From contig JACSYO010001905.1 of assembly GCA_016806645.1 (NCBI GenBank), positions 751,501 through 815,500 of the forward strand: a DNA stretch of 64,000 bases, given 5' to 3'. Position numbers and translations under genes: made by a program. Every line of letters begins with the position of its first letter. Within the stretch, counting starts at the first letter, position 1. Under the pieces are notes generated by a model. It did not search any database, was not told the origin of the DNA, and worked only from the letters and a program-made list of their open reading frames with translations. Shown here one piece after another: positions 24,301 through 35,005 of the stretch. This DNA comes from Ophiodon elongatus. Its lineage: Eukaryota; Chordata; Actinopteri; Perciformes; Hexagrammidae.

Positions 24301-27300
24301 TGGCTGTGAACTGGCACTGCCTTACCCAGAGGGACTTTGAGGGACAGTGGTTTGCTGATAATTTGATCCTGGGCTCCCATGCACCTGATTCTGAGACATC
24401 TTATACTGTTGCATCATTGGCTGCTGCATTACACCTAAGAGGTAAGGATAGAACAATATAACTATAATTAAGGTCATACAAACAAGCTGAACATACACAA
24501 CTGACACTTTACTAAGTCTCATCCTCAAATGCAGACTGGACATTCATAGCGTAGCATCAACCAGCTCAGACTAGGATCTGACAATTATATGGCTGTGCTC
24601 AATACTCTCATGCAGTCGTTCCAGATTTTCTTCATTTTCAGGCTAGTTTTGAGGATTTTGAGCAAGTTATGGTTAAACGTTGTGTAACAGCAATACTCGT
24701 TACACTGAGATGTTGGAAGGAGATATACGTTTCTAAAATGTTGTGTAGCAACCCATTAACTTGCGTTAGCACTTCTACTACACTAGCGACTGGCGGTATA
24801 GTGAAAGTATGCACAGGCTGTTTTTGCTTTTTAATAATTTTAACAGTGAAGAAAGACCAAGTACAGCTGCTCATAAATCTAGAAGGCTTCCCTGAACAAA
24901 GGTTAAAAGACAAATATGCAAGTGTCTATGGCAATTAGAGATATAATTTAGTTTTATCATTAAATGTTTTTTCTGTTGTTAATTATTGTGCTATATTTTT
25001 CAAAAGAATTATAGACCATTCCATTATCCAAACCGCTTATTCTCGTTAGGGTCGCTGGAGCCAATCCCAGCTGACATTGGGTGAAGGCAGGATTCACCCT
25101 GGGCAGGTCGCCAGTTTTATCGCAGGGCACATATAGAGACAGACAACCATTCACACTCACATTCATACCTACGGGCAATTTTTTTTAGAGTCTCCAATTA
25201 ACCTAAGCTGCATGTCTTTGGACTGTGGGAGGACGCCGGAGAACCCGGAGGGAACCCACGCTGCCACGTGGAGAACATGCAAACTCCACACAGAAGGACC
25301 GCCCGGGATCGGGGTTCGAGCCCGGGCCCCTCTTCAACTTGAGTTTCACTCGATGGTTTTTCCCGCAATGGCTCTGCCCCCAGTTTGGGAACCAACAGTG
25401 TAGTTAAACTAGGCACAAGTAGTGCATCTGACCCAAGAAATGCTCAGGGGAATAAATAGTTCAAGTGAAAACCAAGACTCCAGCCAGGGAAAGAGCATGC
25501 ACTCATCTCTATCACCCAAACCGTGTACTGGGTTGGCATACTTTTGTCCCTGAAGATTTTGGGGTTCCTGGACAGCAAAGTTTGTAGAAGCATTGGCATG
25601 TCACCCTCGGGTTCGTCATTCCCCAAGTTGTCCTTCAACTCTCTGGAGAGCAAACAAAAGTACAGTCCACAGTTACATTGCAGGAAATAGTTGCCCACTG
25701 GGCCTCAATGCAGTTTTGACTATTGAATTGTGAGTCCTTCCCGTCCCAATTACCATTTTCAGTGCAGTTTCGACTTGCCCTTAATGATTCTGACAACTTA
25801 GAAAATGAGCTGACCTTTCTGGTACAGCAGTGACCGTAATGTGATCATTACAATTGAAACATCAATGCCTGACTTCACTGTGTGGCGGCTGCAACAACCA
25901 GCCGCACCATCAACCAGGAATATCGACGGTGATGTTTTTCAGTTCTTCAGTTTAATTAACGTCAGGATACACTTTTTTTTGCCCCATGCTATTTTTCTAG
26001 ATTGAGTGCACGCAATCAGGTAAAAATGTAGTTAAGATTAAGGTGAACATAAAGTGTCCTATAGTTAACCTTCCTCCTGGCAAAAGACTGAGCTGCTCTG
26101 CATCACACCTGTCTAGATGATAGCCCTGGATAATTGGACTGTGCCATTCTACTACAGCCAGGTGGGTGTTCTCAGGAGCCCCTGCAATTAACTATGGACT
26201 GGACAGCATATAATATATAATCCTGCAGTTAGGTGATGAGGGGGCAGTGTCTCTTGGACAGAAGATCACCCACTATGTTGCTTTCAAACATAGTGGGTGC
26301 TGCTCTAGAGCAGTTCTGCTCAGTTATTCCAATTTGTCCTTTTTACTTGATTTTGTTACCTATCTTACAGTTCTTTTCATACTTTGGGTGAATAAAATCT
26401 CTATTTTTTCCACCTTTACCCACTATCCCAGCTTTATATCCCCTGGTCCTTTGCACACTGGTAAAGTAAACAGTGAAACAGCACATTTGCGATGCATTTC
26501 CACGAACACTGTTGATAACAAAGTCGGCTTCACAATGATTTCTTCCCCAATTCAAAACACATTTTCGAGTTCACACATCTTTGCAAATCTACTGTAGTAG
26601 CTTCTGCCAAGCGTTCCTCTCGTGAATTTGTATTCTTGAAAGATGTTGCGAAAGATCAGTAAGTGGTACTTACATGTGTTCAGTGGAGACTTGGTTAAGG
26701 CTATGTGCCAGTTGAGTCACCAGATTTTCGTCCCGACACACCAGCAGGCTGCTGACCTCTTCAGAGATCCTTCCATTGTAGAGCAGACTTTTAGCAGTGG
26801 TGGCAGGGAGAGGAGAAGGCAAGGGCAGCTGGTTCAACACTAAAAAGATGATGGGCAGACAAGTTAGGTCGGGTGGAAAATTAAAGGAAGAAGAATAGGA
26901 AAACTGTTTGGGGAAAAGATTAGTACATGTATTTATAGTACACATATTTGTGTATCTAATCATTTTAAATGTGAAAACATGCAACTGGCCCACTTTATTT
27001 GGTAGTAATGCCAAATGTCAATGAAACAAACTGAGTTCTTGATAGTTTTACGTGTACATTTTTGGAAAACATTTAATAGATTTCATTTTGGGGTTTATAA
27101 CATTTCTTGTAGCATTAGAATACATGCAAAACTCAAGATAAGTTAACAAGATACATTTTGACCTATTGTATTTCTCAAATACAATAGTATTTGATATTTC
27201 ATATGATTTATTGCAATAAATCATATCTTTACACATAAGCTGAGTAGTGAGAAGCATCACAATTACCAGTATTTAGCTTCTAGTATAACGTCACATTACA

Positions 27301-27498
27301 CTAGAAGCACTAGAACACTACACAAAGTATATCATTTCAGTAGTCGAGTATTCTTTGAACTTGCCACATATTGGTTTGAATTTTAGTGTTTAGGCTGTGT
27401 GAACGGCATAAGAGAGAGATGGTGTTGCACTTACAGTCTGTCAGGCTAGCAATTCCAGCAAGAGTAGTGATGGGAACATGAGGCATATCACCATTCAT
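8916..27498 (-). CDS. nipbl: Nipped-B-like cohesin loading factor, complete coding sequence (47 coding exons, 2755 aa)
   Basis: NIPBL (Scc2) together with MAU2 (Scc4) loads cohesin onto chromatin and stimulates its ATPase and loop extrusion; it acts in the nucleus. The start is the ATG at 27496-27498, which gives MNGDMPHVPITTLAGIASL, identical to the vertebrate N-terminus. The stop TAG is at 8916-8918, after YAAKDGD. The 47 hand-called exons sum to 8268 nt, an exact codon multiple, and every junction keeps phase. The human long isoform is 2804 aa. Order of parts: MAU2-binding N-terminus, Ser/Pro/Gln-rich region, a long charged exon, an acidic/basic linker, the HEAT-repeat solenoid (about residues 1200-2380), then a Lys/Asp-rich segment and a conserved C-terminal domain. 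Exon coordinates are in the four partial entries. Teleosts often keep two paralogues (nipbla and nipblb), and I cannot tell which one this is. Confidence 0.97.
10906..20589 (-). CDS. nipbl: nipbl coding exons 11-43: linker and HEAT-repeat solenoid
   Basis: Exons: 20479-20589, 20064-20237, 19632-19703, 19450-19539, 19264-19364, 19054-19140, 18575-18794, 18153-18304, 17978-18058, 17719-17819, 17484-17610, 17320-17402, 17066-17198, 16822-16965, 16641-16727, 16142-16356, 15956-16058, 15767-15865, 15448-15594, 14930-15064, 14744-14842, 14574-14627, 14350-14458, 14106-14242, 13427-13567, 13221-13314, 12723-12877, 12547-12637, 12244-12417, 11952-12142, 11665-11772, 11187-11387 and 10906-11052. Highly conserved strings include ERLWRDLIMERVAKSADACL, GITPFFVENVSELQLCAI, EWPAAELLLSLLGRLL, CLIVRYLASMRPFSQSFDIY, GYDWFEQLLQN and RGNRQHRRAFLISLLNLFDD. 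The HEAT solenoid forms the hook that contacts cohesin and DNA. No frameshift or stop is present, so the gene looks intact. Confidence 0.95.
18366..18396. repeat. (TA)n microsatellite in a nipbl intron
   Basis: About 15 uninterrupted TA units lie in the intron between the exons at 18575-18794 and 18153-18304, some 60 bp upstream, in transcript sense, of the 18153-18304 acceptor. Length is probably polymorphic. Confidence 0.95.
20790..22409 (-). CDS. nipbl: nipbl coding exon 10: long charged exon with HP1-type motifs
   Basis: This single 1620-nt exon encodes about 540 residues (451-990). It opens with DKPLKKRKQDTYPQESG, nearly identical to mammalian NIPBL. Between about 21317 and 21806 it encodes some 160 residues made almost entirely of alternating K/R and D/E, for example KDKDRDDKDKDKAKDKDRD. 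After this comes the conserved block beginning SYLLGGKSGSLKNFVIPK and ending near the HP1-docking motif PVVVL at 20884-20898 (residues 955-959). A second PVVVL occurs at 22195-22209 (residues 518-522). The repeat creates long antisense open frames of Ser/Leu/Phe composition; these are shadows. Confidence 0.97.
22511..27498 (-). CDS. nipbl: nipbl coding exons 1-9: MAU2-binding N-terminus and Ser/Pro/Gln-rich region
   Basis: Exons: 27435-27498, 26674-26839, 25542-25642, 24326-24434, 24093-24241, 23530-23553, 23329-23447, 23151-23241 and 22511-23038. The ATG exon begins at 27499 after an acceptor, so the first exon is non-coding. Exons 1-3 encode the conserved segment that in human and yeast proteins wraps the Scc4/MAU2 superhelix (GIASLTDLLNQLPLPS and LVTQLAHSLNQVSTEHIEL are recognisable). 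Exons 4-9 encode a low-complexity region ending in the conserved AEIERIERETASEKERW helix. Exon 6 is a 24-nt microexon encoding roughly VVCSGGKE. It is supported by a clean acceptor, a GTATCT donor and phase, but it is the least certain exon. Confidence 0.9.
25012..25345. mobile_element. Diverged fish interspersed repeat in a nipbl intron, family not assigned
   Basis: This stretch carries text that recurs widely in fish genomes: a CTGGAGCCAATCCCAGCTGA start, a CACACTCACATTCATACCTA core, a CATGTCTTTGGACTGTGGGA block and a GAACATGCAAACTCCACAC block. It is more GC-rich than the intron around it. I recognise it as a common teleost dispersed repeat but cannot name the family with confidence. No coding capacity or terminal repeats are visible, so it is a fragment or a non-autonomous copy. 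Confidence 0.7.
27163..27226. repeat. Two adjacent perfect inverted repeats in a nipbl intron
   Basis: The first has 11-bp arms at 27163-27173 and 27177-27187 around a 3-nt loop. The second is a 26-bp perfect palindrome with no spacer (arms 27201-27213 and 27214-27226). Both are AT-rich. They lie between nipbl coding exons 1 and 2. Confidence 0.9.
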
Positions 27499-28429
27499 GC
27501 TGAAGATGAGGTCAAAAGGTCGTGTCAATGCACAGGCTGCTCAATACCACCAATCTCTTCCTATTCCTCACATCTCCAAAATGCTGCAGAGACAAAAAAA
27601 GTGGCAACAGACACTTTTAGAGAATGTTCACCGTCAACAAAGTATGGATGTCATTACAAACAGCATTGTTCATGTTCGGATTATGAGTACCGAGAAAAGG
27701 TTTTCCATGTCACTACATTGTGCTTCTTCTAGGATGGGGAAGTAAAACAGTGTCAAGTCATGAGTGTGCATTATTACACTGCCAACATAACTGCACCTCC
27801 GACAGCTTATACCGGTGTTAAGTCTCAGTCTGTTCCCTCGTCAAACATGTTTCCCTCTTGTTAAAACGATAGCGCCACCCAAGGGTGGTTAGGGTTAGGG
27901 ATAAGGGTTGGTTTAGGTTTATGTAGGGGTAAACACATATCGACGAGGAAACTGTATTCTCACAACACCGGCCTTATAGCGAGCCTGGGCATGCCCTCAC
28001 AAGTTATTGACTTGTATCAGCTTCTGGTACCCAAACCATCTTGTTCCCTGGTCCCTTTTCCTTTAACGTTGTACACACTCAGCTTCAATGTGTGGGTATT
28101 TAAATGGGGTATTTCAACCTGCAATTACTTCAGAAACGACAATATTAGCTGAAGTATGTCGTGAATTGCAAATAGTCTCGAGCACTGACGAACCAAGCTA
28201 GCTTCTTTTTTTTTTTTTTTTTTAGAGAATTAATGATAAAAGTTACACCGTTTCTGTCCCTCTCTCTCTCTTTGTGTGTATCTCCAACCTCAAAGTCAGC
28301 AGAGTTGTCTTAATCACCATTGCTGTCGCTGAAACCCACAAGCAAAACGCAATTCAGAAAACCTTGTAGTTAAAGCTCACATTATTTCTTTTGTTACAAT
28401 GTCAGCTAAGGTTTCCGGGCTGTCCAATC

Positions 28430-29300
28430 CCAGGGACATTAGCGTTAGCTTAACTTAGCACCAGATGTGACTTTATTATTACACATGTATTACTATCTGG
28501 GCGTTTTATAGACTCGTTAAGACGACGAGCAGCACCGAGACGTGTGTGAAAGTGACTAAAATCCACTCATTGGTAGCCGGCTAGCAACAACTGGCGAGGT
28601 AGTTAGCTAACGTATGCTAACTGGTAACGTTACTGTAACTTAACGTTAAGCTAGCATCACCACCGGGAGTGCACCAGCCCCGAGTTAGCCGACTTTATGT
28701 GGCTCTTTTCTCCCGGTACAGGTCGTGTGTGGGTTTGGATCTTCACCTCACACCTCCGATGGCCTTCCTCCACGCATCACCAGCTCACAAAGTGGACCTC
28801 GGACTCGCCTTAGGAAGCGTAACCCCGACCCGACGCCAGGGAGGCAGGGGTACAAAGCACAGACCCCATCACAAATCACAAATACCGCCTCGGCCGATCC
28901 CGTTAACGGTCCCTCCTCCCCGAAACGGGTCCTACAAACCGGAAACCCCCGGAACAATTCGCCTGAAACGAGGTTGTTATTGTTGAATCCGGGCTTATTT
29001 ACCTTTTGGATGTGATGAGAAAGAGAAGTGGTTGTGGTGAAGGAGGAGGAGGGGGAGGAGCAGGAGTAGGATGGCAGCTGGAGACGAGTCTCTGGCTCCC
29101 TCTCCGTCCCGCTGTTCAAACAGCTCCTCCGAGGACGAGCTTACACAACGGCGGCGATCCCCGTCGGGAGGACTGGGGGGCTTTCTTCTCTCTCACGGAG
29201 AACATGTCTGCCGGGATGGGGAGCGCATCCCCTCCGACCGGCCTGATCAGGCGACTCGTTACCGGGCGCTGGAGGTTATGTTTTGCGGGTACCGGTTAAT
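28430..29300 (-). promoter_or_regulatory. nipbl: nipbl promoter and probable non-coding first exon
   Basis: The DNA becomes CpG-rich from about 28660 to 29300, in contrast with the AT-rich flanks. On the minus strand a plausible splice donor (AAAAG followed by GTAAAT) has its GT at 29001-29002, so a 5' UTR exon could occupy 29003 to about 29280. This fits the coding side, where the ATG exon starts one base after an acceptor at 27499. GTTAGC, GCTAGC and TAACGTTA words are dense at 28440-28690. The precise start sites are unknown. Short open frames across the CpG-rich DNA are not convincing genes. Confidence 0.55.
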
Positions 29301-29369
29301 GTTTTCTGCTGGTGGAAACAATCGAGGAACAGAGAAAAAGGGGGATCCACATTGTCTATCCCCCTAACC

Positions 29370-29378
29370 CTCTATCTT

Positions 29379-29420
<42 letters not shown>

Positions 29421-29462
29421 TCTCTCACTCTCTCTCTCTATCTCTCTTTCTCTCTCTCTTTC
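29370..29462. repeat. (CT)n microsatellite upstream of nipbl
   Basis: An almost pure CT tract with a few CA and TA interruptions borders the upstream edge of the CpG-rich nipbl promoter. The complement would be a GA tract on the nipbl sense strand. Confidence 0.9.
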
Positions 29463-29469
29463 AAAATGA

Positions 29470-31740
29470 CGACCGGAAGAACCGGTAAAGGGAATGGGAA
29501 TAACTCCCTCAACCGGTGAGGAGCCGTGGCTAATTAACGTGTATGTCCATTGATAACTGCCCGCGAGGACCTCGTGGGATCATTCAGTGTTATAACAATT
29601 TGATTATTATCTATTTTTTCAAAGAAAAAATATTGAAAGCCAGTAATGATGCAGTACTAGTCTTCAAGTTTAGAATAATTGGTCTGTGATGTTTACATCT
29701 GGAGCTTTAATAAGGGGATCGTTTCCTTCCTTTCCATCGTTTTATTCTGATAATCACTTTTTTTTAATTTATTTGTCTGTCTCTTCAACTGAGAAATTAC
29801 TTATGTTCTTGTCATCCCAACGAACATATGAACAATCGGCTCATCAGCTGACTGCTTCCCATTCATAAAGGTCCCCACCATCACCCACAGCTGCACAAGT
29901 ATCCTCCTCTCAAGTCAGGGGTGCCAAACTTTTTTTAATTGTGGGCCATATACAGACGAATTTAAGGAGTCAGTCGTCAAACACTAGTGAATATGTAATT
30001 TTCATCCACTTACACTGCAAGAAAATCATTGTTTGTAGACCAGCAAACCCCATGTGCCATAGAATATTCATTTTAATCAAATTAACTATTTAATATAGCT
30101 AAATATAGTTTAACATTACAGTCATTTATTGGCGTGACCACATATTAGACCAAGTATTTCTGTATCTGCTGCTCTGAAATCTAATTTAAATCAATTCAAT
30201 AGTCTTAAACTCTAATACAGTGCTTGGCCTAAGTCCTCCTCTTAAAATAGTAAGATGTTGTGTGTACATATGTACAAGTTAAGTTAAAACAAGCCAAATA
30301 TTGATTTCTGATAATGGTCAAAGTGCCCACTTAAAATATTGTGATTCAAATCTATGCAAATCTATAAGTCTAATTTTAAGATGTAACAAACAGAACAAGC
30401 AGAAATGATAAAGTATTGGTTTCTGTGGCAAGAGGTTAGGGCAGAGATGATTTCACAAAACTAGGATTTGCAATGTAGTGTCATTTATTAGTAATACCCT
30501 CAAGCCGTATCCTAGTTTATTCTTTTTTTCAATTCACTGCAGGTCATTCAATAACTGGGATGCGGAGGTGTAGAAACCTGTAGGCCGATAGAAAACATTC
30601 ACTAATTTATAGTATCTATAGTACTGAGATGAAGCACACAGTAGGCTACAGCTTGAGACAAATCAATACTGACTCTATTTCATAAACAAGTTTTGGTCTC
30701 CCTCTTGTGGAGAGAAATGAAAATGAAACGGTTTATTGCCATATATGTTTGCACATGAAATTAATTTAACTTGGTGACTTTTTTTGCAGACTAAAGCAAA
30801 GTTTTCCTATCCTCCAGTCTGGATGCCACCTTTTCCAGCTTATCCTTTTAAGACTGGGGCATTTAAACTTTGATCGTCTGAGGAAAATGTCTGTGCAACA
30901 CAACCGTCCTTGTGTTGCACAGCTTGAATGTTGAAAACAAACAAAAGTCACAAGAATAATTTTATGTCATTGAGAATGAGCTGCTATAAAAAAAGTAATT
31001 ATTTTACTCTGACATTTATTCTATATGAAGACTATTATCAAAGCTCAACGGGGAGATTTATTTTATTTAGACACTGAATCCACCTGAAACTAAAAAGGAT
31101 GCCTTCAGGACTTGCTCTATGCTACAGCAATACAGTTTACTGAGGAAATAAAAGTCGTCCTTTCCTCCTTTCAAATGGGGTGGCACACTTCATTCTTTGT
31201 GCCAGTCACAGTTGAAAAACTAGTATTTTTTACTCCATTTCAACTTGAAACTTAAAAAGTTGAATGAGGAGAAACAAGACCACCGTTAGCCTCTATCTCT
31301 CCTTAGAGGTAATTTATTTGTCTCAAAGTAAAATATCTTAAAGATAAGAAGTTTAGGTAGTACATGTAGGCTACATCTAATTATTTTAGCAAGACAACAT
31401 TATCTATTGCTATGCTGTGTGTTACTCTTGTTTTGAAAGTCTGTTGCTTTTTTTTCTTGTTTGCAGATTTTCAATTATTGATGGAGGTTCTTTAACTGCA
31501 GTAGGCCCACTTGATAAGGAGCTGACCTGGCAGTACTTTTACTGTATCTGTCTATATTTTATAATACAGCCATAATATTTCATATCAATATCAAGCCACC
31601 TGTAGAATATGGTATTGTATTAAGCATTTAGGATGACTTTATTTTTTTCCCCCATTTTTATTATTTACTGGGTTGAACAAGGTCTATAGATTTATTTTAG
31701 CTCTTATTTGTGAATAACAATACCACACACACACACACAT
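29470..31740. other. AT-rich intergenic region between nipbl and mlana
   Basis: I see no supported gene here. Only short open frames of up to about 60 codons occur. The stretch from about 29910 (CAGGGGTGCCAAACTTTTTT, then GTGGGCCATATA) resembles the start of an old dispersed repeat, but I cannot define its ends. A perfect inverted repeat lies at 30891-30922. Confidence 0.6.
30891..30922. repeat. Perfect 13-bp inverted repeat with 6-nt loop
   Basis: The arms are 30891-30903 (CTGTGCAACACAA) and 30910-30922, its exact reverse complement, separated by CCGTCC. It lies in intergenic DNA between nipbl and mlana. It is not followed by a T-run, and a bacterial-type terminator would make no sense here. 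Confidence 0.9.
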
Positions 31741-31742
31741 AT

Positions 31743-32000
31743 TCACATGAAAAGCCAGCAGCTGACGCCTGTAGTTTCACGAGTGAATAATAATGTTGCG
31801 TTTAAGACCGCGGGGTTTCACGGTAATTACTCTGCTTCAATGGATTTAGCCATGAGCCTCTAACCCGTGACGGTCATGAGGGTTTTGTGCCCCTCTCTGC
31901 TCTCCGACATACTGAGGCAAGAGATTTGAGAGGTGAAGTAACACAGAGCTACAAGGACCGACCAGACGAGCGACGCTCTGCAATCTAATTATCCAATTTG
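31743..32000 (+). promoter_or_regulatory. mlana: mlana promoter region and non-coding exon 1 (inferred)
   Basis: A consensus donor (GTAAGT) at 32001 follows CCAATTTG, and the first coding exon of mlana begins at an acceptor with the ATG only 4 nt in, so a non-coding exon must end upstream; 32000 is the best candidate. About 250 bp upstream, 31743-31750 reads TCACATGA, the M-box type E-box bound by MITF/TFE factors. MLANA is a known MITF target in melanocytes. The transcription start is not visible. Confidence 0.45.
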
Positions 32001-33097
32001 GTAAGTTGATGGTCTGTTTTTTTTTTCTCTTCTTTTTCTAGCAGAAATATGGGCCTGACCTATTGTAGAATGTGTTGTATTATGCAAATAGTTACTTTTA
32101 ATACATATTACTGTCAACTGAAGTCCAAATATGATCAGACAGGACACAAGATTATGTTATATGCTAAAGTAGATTGCCTGGCATCAATTAATACTTTACA
32201 TATACTTACTACCCGGATGTTAGGCTAAACATTTTTATGCAAACCAAGTTTAGTTGTGACAATATTAAATATAGCTACTCATTTTAAATAAATAAATAAT
32301 AAAAAAATAATGTATATGTCTATGTATTCACATATTTTTCTTAAGACCTTGCACTGGGAGAGAAAGCGTCAGTCAACACAAGATGAGAGACAGGGCAGGG
32401 GAATGCAACAGGACAGTGAGGGCAGTGATCCACGATGAAGCCAATTCAATAGTATTTTGATAAGTAGGACGAATTAAACTCTATCTGAAGGTCCAAATGC
32501 AGAAAATTCCTCTCCAGACAGCAGAAACCATTGAGTCACAAAAAAAATCCATTGACAAATGAATGTAACCCACAAAAGACGGACTTTGTTTTAATCCCTG
32601 AAAGACGTTGCAGTCTGGGCATTGGGGTGGGGGTGGGGAGAAAGAGAGAATATTTTTCTATTATAAGTATAAATGGTTTAGGCTAAAAAAAAAAATCCTT
32701 TAATGTTTTTTGATGATAAATAGGATATGATATGATACACAATAATAATGAATAATAAATATATACATAAATAGGATATATTTTCATAATATTCTCTATT
32801 TCTTGATAAACAATTAACAAAAGGGGTTATATTCTAAAGGCAACAAATGTGTATGCATCCTGGTGTGGTAATATTGACATATTTACAAGCAAAGGCATAT
32901 CTAACGTTCAATACAGCAGACTGCTGACACCTGTCATAGTCTAGTTTTCATTATCATAGGCTATTCTATATTTGATGAAAGGGAAATGACTTGATGAACT
33001 GAAGGAAAATATGGTATTATAAAACTGTCCACTATGTTACTACTGTACAATGAACTTGGTCAGTTGCTAAAGTAATTTTCGGTTGACTTTCAGCTTC

Positions 33098-34721
33098 ATG
33101 CCGTGTAATCGTACAGACGGGATGCCTCGTGGAGATTTCAACATTTATTTTGCTAGCAGCAGAGGAGGATATGTCAGAGCTGAGGAGTAAGTGGAGGATA
33201 CATTTTATTTTGAAATCAGGGCTCAATGCCTTGATTGAATCACGTAGGTATTTGTATACTGATCTTCCTTAAATTCGTTTATTGTACATAGCTGTATTGT
33301 GTTGAATACTATAAAACTGATATGCCAAAATAAATAAATAGATAATGTAAAGAATGTGAATTTTGAACCACAGGGCAGTGGGCATAATTCTGCTGGTGGT
33401 AATCCTGGCAGCTCTTTTCATCCTGGGCTGCTGGTACTTCAAGAAGAGGAGTGGCTACAAAATAATCAGGGTGAGACCATTTTAAAATGAAGTATTAGCC
33501 TTCACATTGTATACTTAAAGTGATGATTTATCTTTGTTATAGTAAAATCAGGTATTGGCTGATTTTGCTAAATTCCACACAAGCTATAAAGTGATTTCCA
33601 GTCTTCATTTGATATGGATGCATTAATGTCAATCAATTCATATGTGGCATATTCATTTGAAAATAAAAACGCAGCCTTTATCTGATTTACTCTATTCAGT
33701 ATGTATTCCAATGTTACCCCCAATATATCACCCAATCTTCATTTATTGCTGTTTTCCCACAATTCCTCACACATCTTTGTTTCCCCGGCAGAGCCCTAGA
33801 TCGGGCTCACCAAGTCACACAGAAGGCCAGTACTCAGAGGCAGGACCTTCAGCAGATAACAAGATGGGTCCCACGGACTTCGGCAGCTTCCGACCTATGG
33901 TGAGGGACAGAAAGTTACCCTATGAACCGTTTTACTGGCCTTCCATTACATCTGCCTGTCCCGAAGTCAATTATTTTGTTTTGTCAGGAAAAAGATTGGT
34001 AACAATAATCCACAGACAGACACATAGGAAGTTATCCTTATACCTATAGGTTTTAGTACAGCTCCAATAAACAACTGACTAGGAGATAGTGTTAAGCTCT
34101 GTACAGTCTGCGCCACAGGGTTGTTAAGTACAATGGTATAGCACACGTGAAGCGGATGCAATGGATGCCTGGAAGGGAGATTATTGTGTCACCAGACTAG
34201 GGGAAGGTATTAAAAATGTTTCATTCCTAAGGGAGGTATGTGTATCCATGTGTACTGAAACAGAGGAGGGAGGAGGAGGATCAGATCAGCACCTTCACAT
34301 GTGAGAGGAAATGGCAAAGCACCATGTCCTTTAACAATGCCTATCCTTTTATACCGCAGTAGTTACCAGAGCCCTAAAAGAGAATGTTAATCACACTGGA
34401 TGCACTGTCGAGTCCATCAATATAAAGACCAAGATTGTTTAAACCCAGAGTGCCTAAAGTTTCCAGATATGATGCTCAATTCCATGTGTGTAACTATTTA
34501 TGTAATGATATCAGCATCTATTTGAATATTCAGTACTTTATAAAACATAAGAGAGATTGAGTGAAAATATATGACCCTGTCAGAGTGTGGAAATCAATTG
34601 TCCAAATCTTCTGCTGTTTTCATTTGGATGTATTTGTTGCTCTCTACTCCAGGTTCCTAATGCTCCTCCTGCCTATGAAAAGATTTCCTCAGGGCCTCTG
34701 CCTCCTCCCTATTGCCCCTAA
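33098..34721 (+). CDS. mlana: Melan-A (MART-1) melanosomal membrane protein, 120 aa
   Basis: Melan-A is a small single-pass membrane protein of melanosomes and endosomes that helps PMEL maturation. Coding exons: 33098-33186, 33374-33470, 33792-33899 and 34653-34721; the phases close exactly on a TAA at 34719-34721. The protein starts MPCNRTDGMPRGDFNIYFAS. A hydrophobic segment (AVGIILLVVILAALFILGCW, residues 31-50) is followed by the basic stop-transfer YFKKRSGYK. The C-terminus carries VPNAPPAYEKIS and ends LPPPYCP, keeping the two PPxY-type motifs of mammalian Melan-A (PPAY, PPPY) that bind WW domains. Length matches human (118 aa). Exons 1-3 are closely spaced; the last intron is about 750 bp. 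Confidence 0.93.
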
Positions 34722-34755
34722 AGGACTTCTGTAGAAGGACAGATGTCTGAAGAAA

Positions 34756-34942
34756 AATAAATGAAAATACTACACACTGTTAACTTCATCTATTGTCCGA
34801 TGATATAAAATCTGATGGTTCCTCATACTTCGTAGCTAAATATACCAATAGATTAAACTATTCTATCCCTCACTTTGTAAAATGATTCACATGAACAAAA
34901 CACAATGTATATACTTTATAAGTTGTTTCTGTTAACAATAAA
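34756..34942 (+). other. mlana: mlana polyadenylation signals
   Basis: AATAAA occurs at 34756-34761, 35 nt after the stop codon, and again at 34937-34942. Either could be used. The second lies about 65 bp from the nearest minus-strand AATAAA (35006-35011) that could end the converging kiaa2026 transcript. Confidence 0.55.
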
Positions 34943-35005
34943 AATGATTTCAAAAGTCTGTGTATAAGGAAGCAGCTCAAACACGGGTTGGGGACAGTCG
35001 CATTG

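Noticed and set aside
24669..24938. 89-codon frame in a nipbl intron, considered as a nested gene.
   Set aside because: It has no protein-like pattern, splice context or recognisable domain.
28669..29367. Several open frames of 80-123 codons on both strands at the nipbl promoter.
   Set aside because: They are typical of CpG-rich promoter DNA. Splice and start context fit a non-coding first exon of nipbl better.
30891..30922. Hairpin considered as a terminator.
   Set aside because: A rho-independent terminator has no meaning in nuclear vertebrate DNA, and no T tract follows.
33642..34049. 135-codon plus-strand open frame in mlana.
   Set aside because: Only the part at 33792-33899 is an exon. 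The rest reads through intron on both sides.
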